A stretch of DNA of 64,000 bases from Spirochaetales bacterium (GCA_029098225.1 JAQXNX010000032.1:124001-188000); one strand, 5' to 3'. Positions 18,823 to 27,438 are shown, counted from the first letter of the stretch. The notes: generated from the letters alone by a model not told the origin. Numbers and translations: made by a program.

Positions 18823-19617
18823 TTAACCTCCCTGAACCACAAGCTTCTTTTTGCCCTTGTTCCATAAAATAAAACCTGCCGTCATAAGACATACAATCCA
18901 GACAAACTGCTTAATAAAGCCCGCCGCAATTTCACCACCGCTGATATTTCCAAGATAAATCTGAACCGGTGTAAAATAGATTCCTTCAAAAGGTGTAAAA
19001 GAAACAATTTTTCTGATGGCGTCCGGCATGAACCAGAGGGGAATCATAGAACCGGACAAAACATTTATAAAAACATTTTTGATTGTCATGATTGCCCAGA
19101 CATTCAAAAGCCAGAATGAAAACATCTGGAACAAAAAACTCAGACTCCACAAAACGCCGTAACCTAAAAGGGCGCTGAGTATAAAGAGACCAAATGCTCC
19201 CGCACCAGCCGGTGCCGCAATCCCGATAAAAAGAATTGCAACAATCATTGCCGGCACAAAATGAAAAATAAGTTTGAAAGCGGCTACCCCAAGATTATCT
19301 GCAAGCATCCTTCCGTGAAAGCTCACCGGCAAAAGCATTTCTGTTGCAATGCTTCCGTTGTAAATTCTGTTGGCAAGATAAAAATCATTTACAACAAAAA
19401 AGGATTCCAGCCCCAGCGACAAAATAAAGTTTGTCGTTACCATGCTCATCGTAATTCCGTCCACGGCTTGGCGGCCACCGTACAAAGCCCGGTAAATCTC
19501 GACATAAATCACAAGGCGGATAAGTGTGTTCAGAATGCCCATCCAGTGGTCCAGACGATAGGCAGATTTTTGCAGAAAGCTTTTTTTAGCAAAAGCAAGA
19601 TAGGGAGAAATCGTCAT
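18823..19617 (-). CDS. ABC-2 type exporter permease, partner subunit
   Basis: 264 residues with six predicted membrane segments (for example FVPAMIVAILFIGIAA and FILSALLGYGVLWSLSFLF). Start ATG has GGGGAGG upstream and sits in an ATGA overlap with the ATPase stop. Distant relative of the permease encoded after it; the pair looks like the two halves of one exporter. No substrate clue beyond the two-component system at the head of the operon. Confidence 0.87.
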   Translation of the reverse strand: MTISPYLAFAKKSFLQKSAYRLDHWMGILNTLIRLVIYVEIYRALYGGRQAVDGITMSMVTTNFILSLGLESFFVVNDFYLANRIYNGSIATEMLLPVSFHGRMLADNLGVAAFKLIFHFVPAMIVAILFIGIAAPAGAGAFGLFILSALLGYGVLWSLSFLFQMFSFWLLNVWAIMTIKNVFINVLSGSMIPLWFMPDAIRKIVSFTPFEGIYFTPVQIYLGNISGGEIAAGFIKQFVWIVCLMTAGFILWNKGKKKLVVQGG

Positions 19618-20600
19618 GCAGATACCTCCCCTTTGTACATTTTCTGAATTATGCTTTCAATTTCAGGCTCGGCAACAGTAACATCGTGGACGCTGTATTT
19701 TTCCAGAATCTCGTGCATCAGCTTGTTTACATCAACAACATTATTATCAAAGGTGAAGCTGGCCTTTCTGTCTTTCAAATCTTCGATGATTACATTTTTG
19801 ATTGGCTCAATCTTCGTCTCCTCGTTGAACTCTGCAATCAGGCGGCGGGTGGTTCCGTACTTACTTCTGATTTCCTGAAGCGAGCCATCGTACATAAGAG
19901 AGCCCTTATCGATGATTATGATTCTTTTACAAGTCTGCTCAATGTCCTGCATATCGTGAGTTGTAAAAATCATCGTGACTTTATCCTGCTCATTCAGCTC
20001 CTTGATAAAGCTGCGGATTGTTTCCTTTCCGATTATGTCCACACCGATTGTCGGCTCATCAAAGAAAACAATTTCGGGTGAGTGGAGCAGGGAAGCGACA
20101 ATATCAGACCTCATTCTCTGCCCCAGAGAAAGCTGACGTACCGGCTGATTTATAAAGCTCTTCATATCCAGCATCTCGGTAAAGCGTTCGAGATTTCTTT
20201 TGTATTTTTCTTCGGGGATGCGGTAGATTGCACGAAGGAGTTCAAAACTGTCAATTACAGGAAGGTCCCACTGAAGCTGAGATTTCTGACCAAAGACAAC
20301 TCCGATGTTTCCGACATAAGCTTTTCTCTGCTTGTAAGGAATAAAGCCGCCTACAGTGATTGAGCCTTTGTCGGGGCAGAGAATGCCCGAAAGCATTTTG
20401 ATTGTAGAAGATTTTCCGGCGCCATTTGGTCCGATAAAACCAACCATCTCACCTTTTTCGATTGTAAAGCTCAGGTCGTTTACGGCTTTTTTGATTTCGA
20501 ATTTGGGAACAAACATGTTTGCAATCATTCCGGGAATGCCGGCACTTCTTTTGTTTACCTTAAATTCCTTGGAGATGTTTTTTACTTCGATAAAACTCAA
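19614..20600 (-). CDS. ABC exporter ATPase (NatA-like)
   Basis: 328 residues from a TTG start at 20600 with GGAGG 8 nt upstream. Walker A GPNGAGKSST, signature QLSLGQRMR, Walker B IVFFDEP, and the switch His in TTHDM are all present. About 85 residues follow the ATPase core, as in NatA-like exporters. It powers the permease pair encoded directly after it (4-nt overlap). The second ATPase upstream has a similar C-terminal tail, so a heterodimeric ATPase is likely. Confidence 0.92.
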   Translation of the reverse strand: MSFIEVKNISKEFKVNKRSAGIPGMIANMFVPKFEIKKAVNDLSFTIEKGEMVGFIGPNGAGKSSTIKMLSGILCPDKGSITVGGFIPYKQRKAYVGNIGVVFGQKSQLQWDLPVIDSFELLRAIYRIPEEKYKRNLERFTEMLDMKSFINQPVRQLSLGQRMRSDIVASLLHSPEIVFFDEPTIGVDIIGKETIRSFIKELNEQDKVTMIFTTHDMQDIEQTCKRIIIIDKGSLMYDGSLQEIRSKYGTTRRLIAEFNEETKIEPIKNVIIEDLKDRKASFTFDNNVVDVNKLMHEILEKYSVHDVTVAEPEIESIIQKMYKGEVSA

Positions 20601-20620
20601 TTTTCTTTCCTCCCTGCTTT

Positions 20621-21514
20621 TTAACTTTTTACACTTGTTATGCTTTTTATACTTTCCGCGAGATCTGCCTTGCGGACCGAAACCGATTTAATTTTTGAAG
20701 TTGCGCAAATTCTCTCCAGCACTTCTTTTGATGAAACATGATTTGAGTTGTAACGGATTTTCATTTTGCCGTTTTCGATGGAATAGTTTTCTACTTCCAA
20801 ATCTGAAATATCAGGCAGCTGGCCGTCCAGCTCCACAAGGCTTTCTTCCATAGGAGCAAGCCTTTTGTATAATTCTTCTTGTGAGCCGTAAAATGCAGTC
20901 TGGCCATTAGCTAAAACTAACACTCTGTCTGCAATAGAAGAAATATCCTGCATGGAATGCGAAGAGACAAGAAGCGTTTTTCCGGCCAGTTTTTTTTCTT
21001 CCACCAGCTTATAAAAAGCCGTCTTTCCGTTTTGGTCCAGCCCGATGCAGGGTTCATCAAAAATATACAAATCCGCATCGCGCAAGAATGTTAGTCCAAG
21101 CTCACAACGCCTTTTCTGCCCGAGAGAAAGCTGCTTTGCTTTTGAATTAAGAAATTCAGAAAAGCCCAGAATCTCAGACAAATATTTCAGGCGCTCTTCA
21201 AAACTCTCCTGGCTGATTTTATACATGATTCTGATTTCTTCGAGACAATCAAGAATGGAAAGATTTTCATCAAAGACCGGGATATCAGCAAAGAGTACAG
21301 AAATCCGCCTCGCCACCTCGCCACCTTTTTCAACAGGGTCGCGGCGGTCCGTTCTCACAAATCCGCTTTCCGGCAAAAGCAGTCCAGAAATCAATTTCAG
21401 AAAAGTCGTCTTTCCCGCACCCGATGCCCCGATTATTCCAAGCGTAATTCCCTTAGGAATATGAAGATCTACATCGCGGAGAACAAACTTATTTACCTTA
21501 TCAAAAATAATCAC
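20621..21514 (-). CDS. Second ABC exporter ATPase
   Basis: 297 residues from a GTG start with AGAGG upstream. Walker A GASGAGKT, signature QLSLGQKRR, Walker B LYIFDEP, and SSHSM as switch. The C-terminal tail (EVLERICATSKIKSVSV, then IKSI) parallels the tail of the neighbouring ATPase. Two different ATPases with two different permeases suggest a fully heteromeric exporter, though this one could instead belong to another permease outside the operon. Confidence 0.9.
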   Translation of the reverse strand: MIIFDKVNKFVLRDVDLHIPKGITLGIIGASGAGKTTFLKLISGLLLPESGFVRTDRRDPVEKGGEVARRISVLFADIPVFDENLSILDCLEEIRIMYKISQESFEERLKYLSEILGFSEFLNSKAKQLSLGQKRRCELGLTFLRDADLYIFDEPCIGLDQNGKTAFYKLVEEKKLAGKTLLVSSHSMQDISSIADRVLVLANGQTAFYGSQEELYKRLAPMEESLVELDGQLPDISDLEVENYSIENGKMKIRYNSNHVSSKEVLERICATSKIKSVSVRKADLAESIKSITSVKS

Positions 21515-21581
21515 CCTGGCCTCTTACAATAAAAATACTCCGACTAACTGCTGGACGCAAGGGGCTTGGGATAAACGATAC

Positions 21582-22319
21582 TTAAGATGGGATAAACATA
21601 TTCACAATAAAAAAGCCGTCCTCTTCGTAAAAGTCCGTCAGACCTCCATAGGACTCGATAATCTCTTTTATCTGATTCACACCAAAGCCGTGTTTCTCGC
21701 CATCGGCTGCAACTCCGCCTTCGCCGATATTTTTCGTAGACCTCAGCTCCGGATTTTTCTCCAGCACAGATTTAGAAATTCGGTTTTTCACACTGATAAC
21801 ATCGTAGCCTTTTTTCTCATAAACGCTGATAACAATTTCCCTGCGACTTTCCTTCTGCGAAGCTTCAATCGCATTATCAACCGCATTCGAAAAGACCGCC
21901 GAAAAGTCAATTCCTTTCATCTTCTCAAACGCGCATTTGCCGATGTCAGCCTTTACATCAATTTCTTTCTGGCGGCAGATTTCCAGCTTATCATTCAAAA
22001 TGTGATTGAGCAGAGGATTTCCTGTTTCAACATAACTGCGAACGGCATTCAATTTTTCTAAAATTTCGGAGACATATTTTCTGGCATTTTCGTAGTCGCC
22101 GCTGTTCATGTAAGAAGCCATCACCATAAGATGATTTCTCATGTCATGCTTGAGCTTTCTGGTATTCTGATGGAGCTGCCTGATTTCCTCCTCCTGCCTG
22201 CGGATTTCTTCCATCTGCCATTTATAAGAATCAAGCTCATATTTCAAATCTTTATTCTGGGCGGCAAGTTCGAGAAGCTTCTGCTCTAATTCTTCAAGGT
22301 CTTTCTTTTTTCTAATCAT
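21582..22319 (-). CDS. Cytoplasmic GHKL sensor kinase (AgrC/LytS-like)
   Basis: 245 residues. An N-terminal coiled coil (about 1-55) leads into the phosphoacceptor motif KLKHDMRNHL, then a short helical domain and a GHKL ATPase domain (NAVDNAIEAS as N box, HGFGVNQIKEI as G2 region). No membrane segment or sensor domain is present, so the signal must be cytoplasmic or delivered by a partner, perhaps the exporter itself. Its start overlaps the response regulator stop by 4 nt. Partner of the LytTR regulator just upstream. Confidence 0.9.
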   Translation of the reverse strand: MIRKKKDLEELEQKLLELAAQNKDLKYELDSYKWQMEEIRRQEEEIRQLHQNTRKLKHDMRNHLMVMASYMNSGDYENARKYVSEILEKLNAVRSYVETGNPLLNHILNDKLEICRQKEIDVKADIGKCAFEKMKGIDFSAVFSNAVDNAIEASQKESRREIVISVYEKKGYDVISVKNRISKSVLEKNPELRSTKNIGEGGVAADGEKHGFGVNQIKEIIESYGGLTDFYEEDGFFIVNMFIPS

Positions 22320-23014
22320 CTTCTCATGAACCTTAAAATTGATTTTTTTGCGGCCTCCGAATATGACTTTCCGATTGGAAGAACTTCTCCGTTATCCAGT
22401 TCAAGTCCTTCAGTTTTTAAAATGCGCACATGTTCAAGATTTACAAGAAACCCCTTGTGGATGCGGAGAAAGCCGCTGTTCTTTAATTCTTCTTCAAGGC
22501 CCGCCATTGTCGACCGCATTCTGTATTCTTCACCACTTGTATGAATCGCAAGATAATTTGCCTGGCCTTCAAAATAAAGAATCTGGCTCTGAGCAAGGTT
22601 TACCATTTGAGTACCATTCTGAAAAACAAACTTTTTGTTCCGTCCCTTTATTTCTTTCTGACAATCCTGAAGGACATTCCGCAGTTCCTCCTGCAGATAT
22701 TTTTTTCTCACAAAAGCAAAAGGATGATATTTAAAACTGTCATAAACAAGTTCATCGTGGGCCGTTACAAAAACAATAAGGGTATGGGCTTTTTCAGAAG
22801 TTAATGCAGCCGCTACATCCATTCCGCTCAGCCCCGGCATATCAATATCAATCAGAAGAATATCTGGTTCGACGTTCGTAGCTGCCTTCACGGCAAAAAG
22901 AAAAGCTTCCCCATCCGAAAAGGTCTGGACCTTGTTACCCGCAAATTCTTTTTCAATAAAGGCAGAAATTTCTTCGAGGATTTTGCTTTCATCATCACAG
23001 ACTGCAATATTCAA
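22316..23014 (-). CDS. LytTR-type response regulator
   Basis: 232 residues from a TTG at 23014 with GGAG 7 nt upstream; a TTG at 23050 gives a longer form with no ribosome site. Receiver at about 1-120 (VCDDE, LLIDIDMPG, VTAHDE) and a LytTR DNA-binding domain at about 140-230 (YFEGQANYLAIHT, FLRIHKGFLVNLEHV). First gene of the TCS/ABC exporter operon; a TATAAT lies about 40 nt upstream of the TTG. It probably controls this operon. Confidence 0.9.
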   Translation of the reverse strand: MNIAVCDDESKILEEISAFIEKEFAGNKVQTFSDGEAFLFAVKAATNVEPDILLIDIDMPGLSGMDVAAALTSEKAHTLIVFVTAHDELVYDSFKYHPFAFVRKKYLQEELRNVLQDCQKEIKGRNKKFVFQNGTQMVNLAQSQILYFEGQANYLAIHTSGEEYRMRSTMAGLEEELKNSGFLRIHKGFLVNLEHVRILKTEGLELDNGEVLPIGKSYSEAAKKSILRFMRR

Positions 23015-23100
23015 TTGAGTTCTCCGTTTTTTAATTTTCTGTAATTTCAATAATTATAGTATAACATAAAAGAGAGAATGTCTGCTAAATAAAGATTTAA

Positions 23101-23217
23101 TAAAATATGACACTAATAGTGGTAAAGCTAAAAAATGCTTTCGCATTTTTCTTAACGCTTTGCTATTGAACACCGGCCACCAGTGGCCTAACACATGTCA
23201 TATTTTCATGCTATAAT
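23101..23217 (+). promoter_or_regulatory. Split WYL operator and extended -10 promoter
   Basis: ATGACA (23107-23112) and TGTCAT (23196-23201) are the two half-sites of the WYL palindrome, with the same outer bases (AAATATGACAC and ACACATGTCATATTTT), but 83 nt apart instead of 6. Between them lie a hairpin (AAAAATGC-TTTC-GCATTTTT) and GTGG/CCAC blocks. TGCTATAAT (23209-23217) is an extended -10 whose end is 6 nt before the ATG at 23224, the same layout as the WYL gene itself. The intervening stretch may be an inserted small repeat. Confidence 0.5.
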
Positions 23218-23223
23218 AAAAAC

Positions 23224-24156
23224 ATGCACTTCGTAACTGCAAAAACAATTCTGACTCCTCACAGTATGAACATTTATCGCGGCTGTACGCATGGCTGTAT
23301 CTATTGCGACTCACGCAGTAAATGCTATCAGTTTACTCATGCTTTTGAAGATATTGAAGTTAAGCAGAATGCGCCGGAGCTTCTGGAAGAAGCCCTCCGT
23401 AAAAAACGAAAACGCTGCATGATTGGAACAGGCTCCATGTGTGACCCTTATATTCCCCTTGAAAAAGAGCTTGGGCTTATGCGCCGCTGTCTTGAAATAA
23501 TTGACCGTTATAATTTTGGAGCAACGCTTATAACTAAATCAGATTTAGTTTTACGAGACCTTGATATTCTGACTCGAATTAATAATAAAACAAAAGCCGT
23601 CGTTCAGATGACTCTCACCACCGCAGACGACGAGCTTTGCCATAAAATTGAACCCGGAGTTTGTCCTACTTCCCGCCGCTTTGAAGTTTTACAGGCCTGC
23701 CGTGATGCCGGTATTCCGACGGTTGTCTGGTTCAGTCCACTTCTGCCCTTTTTAAATGACACCCGCGAAAATATTGAAGGAATTGTTGATTACTGTGTAC
23801 GCGCAGGAGTTCATTCAATCATTTGTTTTGGAATTGGCCTCACCTTGCGCGAGGGAAACAGGGAATATTTTTATGCAGCTTTAGACCGTAAGTTTTCTGC
23901 ACAGTCGCAAAGTCAGGAGGTTTCGCCCCTTCGATATATCTCAGGGACCACGGGCTCAACCACCGCAAATCTCAAAGAACTATATCAGAAAACCTTCGGC
24001 TACTCCTATATGTGCTCAAGCCCACACGAACATGAGCTTATGACATATCTTGCAAAACTTTGCCGTCAGCATAATATCCAGCTGGGAACGGATTCTGTCT
24101 TTAAGTGGATAGAAGAGATTCCAGACAGAAATCCCTTCCAGCCGGAATTATTTTAA
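23224..24156 (+). CDS. Radical SAM protein (SplB/Rv2578c-like)
   Basis: 310 residues. The Fe-S cluster motif CTHGCIYC (about residues 21-28) has the CX3CX2C spacing of radical SAM enzymes. The surrounding text (TPHSMNIYRGCTHGC, then GSMCDPYIPLE and LITKSDLVLRDLDIL) matches the spore-photoproduct-lyase-like group found in many non-sporulating bacteria. Its reaction is not established; DNA repair has been proposed by family name only. Single gene, apparently leaderless, with half-sites of the WYL operator in front. The GPx gene runs convergently with 1 nt between stops. Confidence 0.85.
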   Translation: MHFVTAKTILTPHSMNIYRGCTHGCIYCDSRSKCYQFTHAFEDIEVKQNAPELLEEALRKKRKRCMIGTGSMCDPYIPLEKELGLMRRCLEIIDRYNFGATLITKSDLVLRDLDILTRINNKTKAVVQMTLTTADDELCHKIEPGVCPTSRRFEVLQACRDAGIPTVVWFSPLLPFLNDTRENIEGIVDYCVRAGVHSIICFGIGLTLREGNREYFYAALDRKFSAQSQSQEVSPLRYISGTTGSTTANLKELYQKTFGYSYMCSSPHEHELMTYLAKLCRQHNIQLGTDSVFKWIEEIPDRNPFQPELF

Positions 24157-24157
24157 A

Positions 24158-24697
24158 CTAAAGCAAGGCCTTAATACATTCTTCAACTTTAGACATATCA
24201 GCTGTCGGCTCAAAGCGGGCAACAACATTTCCACTACGATCAATTATGAATTTTGTAAAGTTCCATTTGATATCAGGCTTTTTTGCCCAGTCAGGATCAG
24301 CAGCAGCAAACATCTTTTCTAGGACTTCCTTATATTCATGCTGCTCAAAACCTTCAAAGCCCTTTTGAGACTTCAAATAAGTATAGAGAGGAAGTTCATT
24401 CGCACCATTCACATCAGACTTTTTCATCTGAGGAAAAGTTGTATTATAGTGAACTGTACAGAACTCATGAATTTCATCATCACTTCCTGGAGCCTGCCCG
24501 CCAAACTGATTGCAGGGTATATCAAGAATCTCAAGTCCTTTTTCGTGATATTCTTTGTAAAGCTTTTCAATTGGTGCATACTGGGGAGTAAAACCACAAC
24601 CTGTTGCAGTATTCACTACAAGAATAACCTTTCCCTTGAATTCAGAAAGCTTCAGAGTTTCACCATTTCCTGTTGTTATTTCATAATCGTAAATCAT
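24158..24697 (-). CDS. Glutathione peroxidase-family thiol peroxidase
   Basis: 179 residues from the ATG at 24697 with AGGAG upstream; the earlier in-frame codon at 24733 lies inside a palindromic operator. The catalytic site is the Cys form (NTATGCGFTPQY, Cys34), with the family Gln (CNQFGGQAPGS) and Trp (KWNFTKF). It reduces organic or hydrogen peroxides, probably with thioredoxin. An OhrR-like palindrome sits between the promoter and the start, so induction by organic peroxide is a good inference. Confidence 0.93.
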   Translation of the reverse strand: MIYDYEITTGNGETLKLSEFKGKVILVVNTATGCGFTPQYAPIEKLYKEYHEKGLEILDIPCNQFGGQAPGSDDEIHEFCTVHYNTTFPQMKKSDVNGANELPLYTYLKSQKGFEGFEQHEYKEVLEKMFAAADPDWAKKPDIKWNFTKFIIDRSGNVVARFEPTADMSKVEECIKALL

Positions 24698-24725
24698 TTT
24701 ATTTCTCCTGATAATTTTACTAATT

Positions 24726-24782
24726 GTGTACAATTCAATTGCACACTATCTATATAATAATGAAACATAAAGAAAATGTCAA
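24726..24782 (-). promoter_or_regulatory. GPx promoter with OhrR-like operator
   Basis: Minus strand: TTGACA (24782-24777), 17-nt spacer, TATTAT (24759-24754), then an inverted repeat at 24726-24746 with arms GTGTACAATT and AATTGCACAC around one central base. Its core TACAATTCAATTGCA differs from the Bacillus OhrR box TACAATTAAATTGTA at few positions. Located at the expected transcription start, it fits a repressor of the MarR/OhrR family. No ohrR gene is in the window. Confidence 0.7.
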
Positions 24783-24816
24783 TTTTTTTTATTCTATTTT
24801 ACAGGAGATTCTTCCA

Positions 24817-24845
24817 TTGATTTATAAGACAACCGCTAGTAATAT
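24817..24845 (+). promoter_or_regulatory. Promoter of the flavin reductase gene
   Basis: TTGATT (24817-24822) and TAATAT (24840-24845) are 17 nt apart, facing away from the GPx promoter. The gene start lies 36 nt further on with a GAGGT ribosome site. Confidence 0.5.
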
Positions 24846-24881
24846 TATATAGATATTTTATATATATTTTGTGAGGTAAAC

Positions 24882-25496
24882 ATGAAGGTTCTTTTAGTTA
24901 ACGGAAGTCCACGGGCAAACAGCAACACATTGCTTGGTTTACATGAAATGCAGAAAATTTTTGAAGAACAGGGAATAGAGACAGAGATTTTTAATATCGG
25001 AAATAAAGATATCCGCGGATGTATTGCCTGCGGTCGCTGCGGCGAGCTTGGGCACTGTGTTTTTGATGATGCAGTAAATGAATTTGCAGCTAAGTTTGAA
25101 AAGGCAGATGGAATTGTTGTTGGAAGTCCTGTTTATTATTCAGCACCAAATGCCACTGTTCAGGCTTTTTTACAAAGACTTTTTTACAGCAGTCATTTTG
25201 ATAAAACAATGAAGGTAGGAGCCGGCTTTGTTTGTGCGCGCCGTGGTGGTACAACAGCTTCTTTTGATGTTTTAAATAAGTTTTTTTCAATCAGCGGAAT
25301 GCCTGTGGCAACAAGTCAATACTGGAATAACATTCACGGTGGCGCACCAGGACAGGCAGCAGAAGATGCAGAAGGTATGCAGACACTCCGTGTTCTAGCA
25401 CGGAATATGAGCTTTTTAATTAAGTCAATTGCACTTGGAAAAGAAAAATTTGGTCTACCGGAAAAAGAAGAGCATGTCTGGACAAATTTTATCTGA
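24882..25496 (+). CDS. NADPH-dependent FMN reductase/iron-sulfur flavoprotein-like
   Basis: 204 residues of flavodoxin fold. The N-terminus carries the FMN phosphate loop (LVNGSPRANSNT), followed by a CIACGRCGELGHC cysteine group near 47-59 and VVGSPVYYSAPNATVQAFLQR, all typical of the NAD(P)H-dependent flavin reductase family with a Cys motif. It may handle quinones or reduce iron-sulfur or disulfide targets. Divergent from the peroxidase gene, so a redox-stress role is possible. Start has GAGGT upstream. Confidence 0.85.
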   Translation: MKVLLVNGSPRANSNTLLGLHEMQKIFEEQGIETEIFNIGNKDIRGCIACGRCGELGHCVFDDAVNEFAAKFEKADGIVVGSPVYYSAPNATVQAFLQRLFYSSHFDKTMKVGAGFVCARRGGTTASFDVLNKFFSISGMPVATSQYWNNIHGGAPGQAAEDAEGMQTLRVLARNMSFLIKSIALGKEKFGLPEKEEHVWTNFI

Positions 25497-25558
25497 AAGA
25501 AAAAATGCGGAAAAAACAAGAATTGTCCTGACTGTAATTTTATGCTATATTCTCACAA

Positions 25559-26443
25559 ATGAATTTTCGTGAGCAAAAATTTTTCGGTTATTTTCTGGCC
25601 GCAGTCTGCGTGTTTTTATGGGGTATAACTTTTGTATGTACTAAATATCTTCTCCGCAGCTTTACACCACTGGAAATTCTTTTTTATAGATTTATAGCGG
25701 CCTATGTCGGACTATGGTTACTCCGGCCCAAATTTGAAAAAATTGCTTTACGCGACAATATTCTTTTTGCGCTTGCCGGATTTTCTGGAGTAATCCTTTA
25801 TCAGCTTTTTGAAAATATAGCCATAAACTATACAAATGCATCAAATGTAAGTGTTATTGTAAGTATTTGTCCTCTTTTTACAGCAATTTTCAGTCAGATT
25901 TTTCTAAAGGAAAAACATCTTTCCATCTGGTTTATAATCGGCTTTATTATTTCAATTACAGGAGTTACTCTTGTTTGCCTTAATGGAAATACAGTGCTTG
26001 AGTTTAATCCTAAAGGCGATTTTCTTGCTCTTTTTTCTGCAGTCTGCTGGGGATTTTATTCAGTTATTATTTCCATTATAAATAAAAAAAACTACGATCA
26101 GATTTGCGCTACCCGCCGTATTTTCTTTTTTGCAGTTTTAATGATGATTCCTTTAATGCTTTTTACAAATCAGAATTCACCCGTAGAAAACCCTATAAGA
26201 TTTTCTAATCCACTTAATATTACCTATATGCTTTTTCTTGGAATTATTGCAAGTGGCTTTTGTTTTTCTGCCTGGAACAAGGCATGCAAAATTGTTGGAA
26301 CTGTGAAAGTAAGCTGTGGACTATATCTTATTCCTGTTGTCACAATTATTTTTGCCTTCTTTGCGCTTGATGAAAAAATAACTCTGTTTGGAGCTCTGGG
26401 CGCAGCAATTACCATTATCGGACTTTTTGTAAGCGAAAAATAA
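25559..26443 (+). CDS. EamA/DMT-family metabolite exporter
   Basis: 294 residues with ten membrane segments in two EamA repeats (the first near 10-140, the second near 155-290, each ending with a GxxLI-type helix such as GALGAAITIIGLFVSE). DMT proteins of this size export amino acids or other metabolites. It lies directly before the nifB promoter, and export of a thiol or cysteine-related compound would fit, but nothing in the sequence proves it. The promoter (TTGTCC, 17 nt, TGCTATATT) ends 7 nt before the ATG, so the message may be leaderless. Confidence 0.85.
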   Translation: MNFREQKFFGYFLAAVCVFLWGITFVCTKYLLRSFTPLEILFYRFIAAYVGLWLLRPKFEKIALRDNILFALAGFSGVILYQLFENIAINYTNASNVSVIVSICPLFTAIFSQIFLKEKHLSIWFIIGFIISITGVTLVCLNGNTVLEFNPKGDFLALFSAVCWGFYSVIISIINKKNYDQICATRRIFFFAVLMMIPLMLFTNQNSPVENPIRFSNPLNITYMLFLGIIASGFCFSAWNKACKIVGTVKVSCGLYLIPVVTIIFAFFALDEKITLFGALGAAITIIGLFVSEK

Positions 26444-26447
26444 TTAA

Positions 26448-26508
26448 CCTATTGACAAGGTAGGTTATACTATGTATATTTATCTTATAAACCTACTAAT
26501 TAAGTAGG
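26448..26508 (+). promoter_or_regulatory. nifB promoter with two CCTA-N9-TAGG operators
   Basis: Operator A at 26448-26464 contains TTGACA (26452-26457). TATATT is at 26475-26480 with a 17-nt spacer. Operator B is at 26492-26508 (CCTACT-N5-AGTAGG). Spacing and boxes match the cysK and nifH promoters almost base for base; operator centres are 44 bp apart. Confidence 0.85.
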
Positions 26509-26559
26509 GAATAATAAACACTACCAGCTGTTATTTTGCTGTAAAAAAAGGAGATTTCT

Positions 26560-27438
26560 ATGGCTAAAAGTTTTACTGAATTACGAGAATCGCATCCATG
26601 CTTTGGAAGCCATGGAGCAAAAACTGGACGTATTCATCTTCCGGTTTGCCCGGGCTGCAATATTGCCTGCCGTTTTTGCGAGAGAAGTCTTAACAATACA
26701 GAAAACCGCCCTGGTGTAACAGCAAAGGTTCTTAAGCCAGCCGAAACAATTCCACTTATCAAGAAAGCTCTGGAAATAAGTCCGGAAATTCGTGTAGCAG
26801 GAATTGCCGGACCAGGAGATACTCTTGCAAGCGACAATGCTATTAAAACCTTCCGTCTGATTGGCCGGGAATTCCCTCAGCTAATAAAATGTATGAGCAC
26901 AAACGGACTTCTGCTTGCTGAACGGGCTGATGAAATCATAAAAGCTGGAATCGACAGTCTTACAGTTACCGTAAATGCAGTTAATCCGGAAATTGAAGCT
27001 CAGCTCAATGATTATATAATCTGGCACGGTAAAAAAATTGAAGGCGTAGAAGGAGCAAAAATTCTCATAGAAAACCAGCTTGCAGGAATCAAAAAAATAG
27101 CAGAAGCTGGAATTACAATTAAGGTAAATACAGTTTTAGTTCCGCGCATAAACGGAAGTCACATTTCAGAAATTGCAAAAACAGTTGCAAATGCAGGAGC
27201 AAAAAAATATAACATAATTCCACTTATTCCAACAGCAAAACTCGCAGATGAGCCTGCCCCAACCTGTCAGGAAATTCATGCTGCCCGCGCTGCTGCAATG
27301 CAATATATAGAACTCTTCCTGCACTGCAACCATTGCCGTGCAGATGCAATTGGAATTCCAGGACGCACAGAATTCTCAAAAGCTCTATATGCAAATTTTG
27401 GAACAGATAGCATCAAGGAAAACTTCTCTCATGGCTGA
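26560..27438 (+). CDS. nifB: NifB-like radical SAM cofactor maturase
   Basis: 292 residues. The NifB N-terminal signature is present: HPCF (12-15), GRIHLPVCPGCNIACRFC with the cluster Cys33/37/40, and NRPGV. The C-terminal CNHCRADAIGIPG matches the conserved CRQCRADA segment of NifB, which binds a second cluster. NifB fuses two 4Fe-4S units with a SAM-derived carbide into NifB-co, the core of nitrogenase cofactors. There is no fused NifX domain; a separate NifX-like gene overlaps the 3' end by 8 nt. Ribosome site AAAGGAG. The shared operator links it to cysK and nifH. In the Mar-type system the equivalent gene is marB. Confidence 0.92.
   Translation: MAKSFTELRESHPCFGSHGAKTGRIHLPVCPGCNIACRFCERSLNNTENRPGVTAKVLKPAETIPLIKKALEISPEIRVAGIAGPGDTLASDNAIKTFRLIGREFPQLIKCMSTNGLLLAERADEIIKAGIDSLTVTVNAVNPEIEAQLNDYIIWHGKKIEGVEGAKILIENQLAGIKKIAEAGITIKVNTVLVPRINGSHISEIAKTVANAGAKKYNIIPLIPTAKLADEPAPTCQEIHAARAAAMQYIELFLHCNHCRADAIGIPGRTEFSKALYANFGTDSIKENFSHG

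Noticed and set aside
22326..22804. Several plus-strand frames of 70-130 codons opposite the LytTR regulator
   Set aside because: Shadows of the minus-strand gene, overlapping one another in different frames with no start signals.
27338..27430. Upstream extension of the first NifX-like frame into nifB
   Set aside because: The extra 31 residues only read nifB in another frame. The ATG at 27431 overlaps nifB by 8 nt and starts the recognisable domain soon after.
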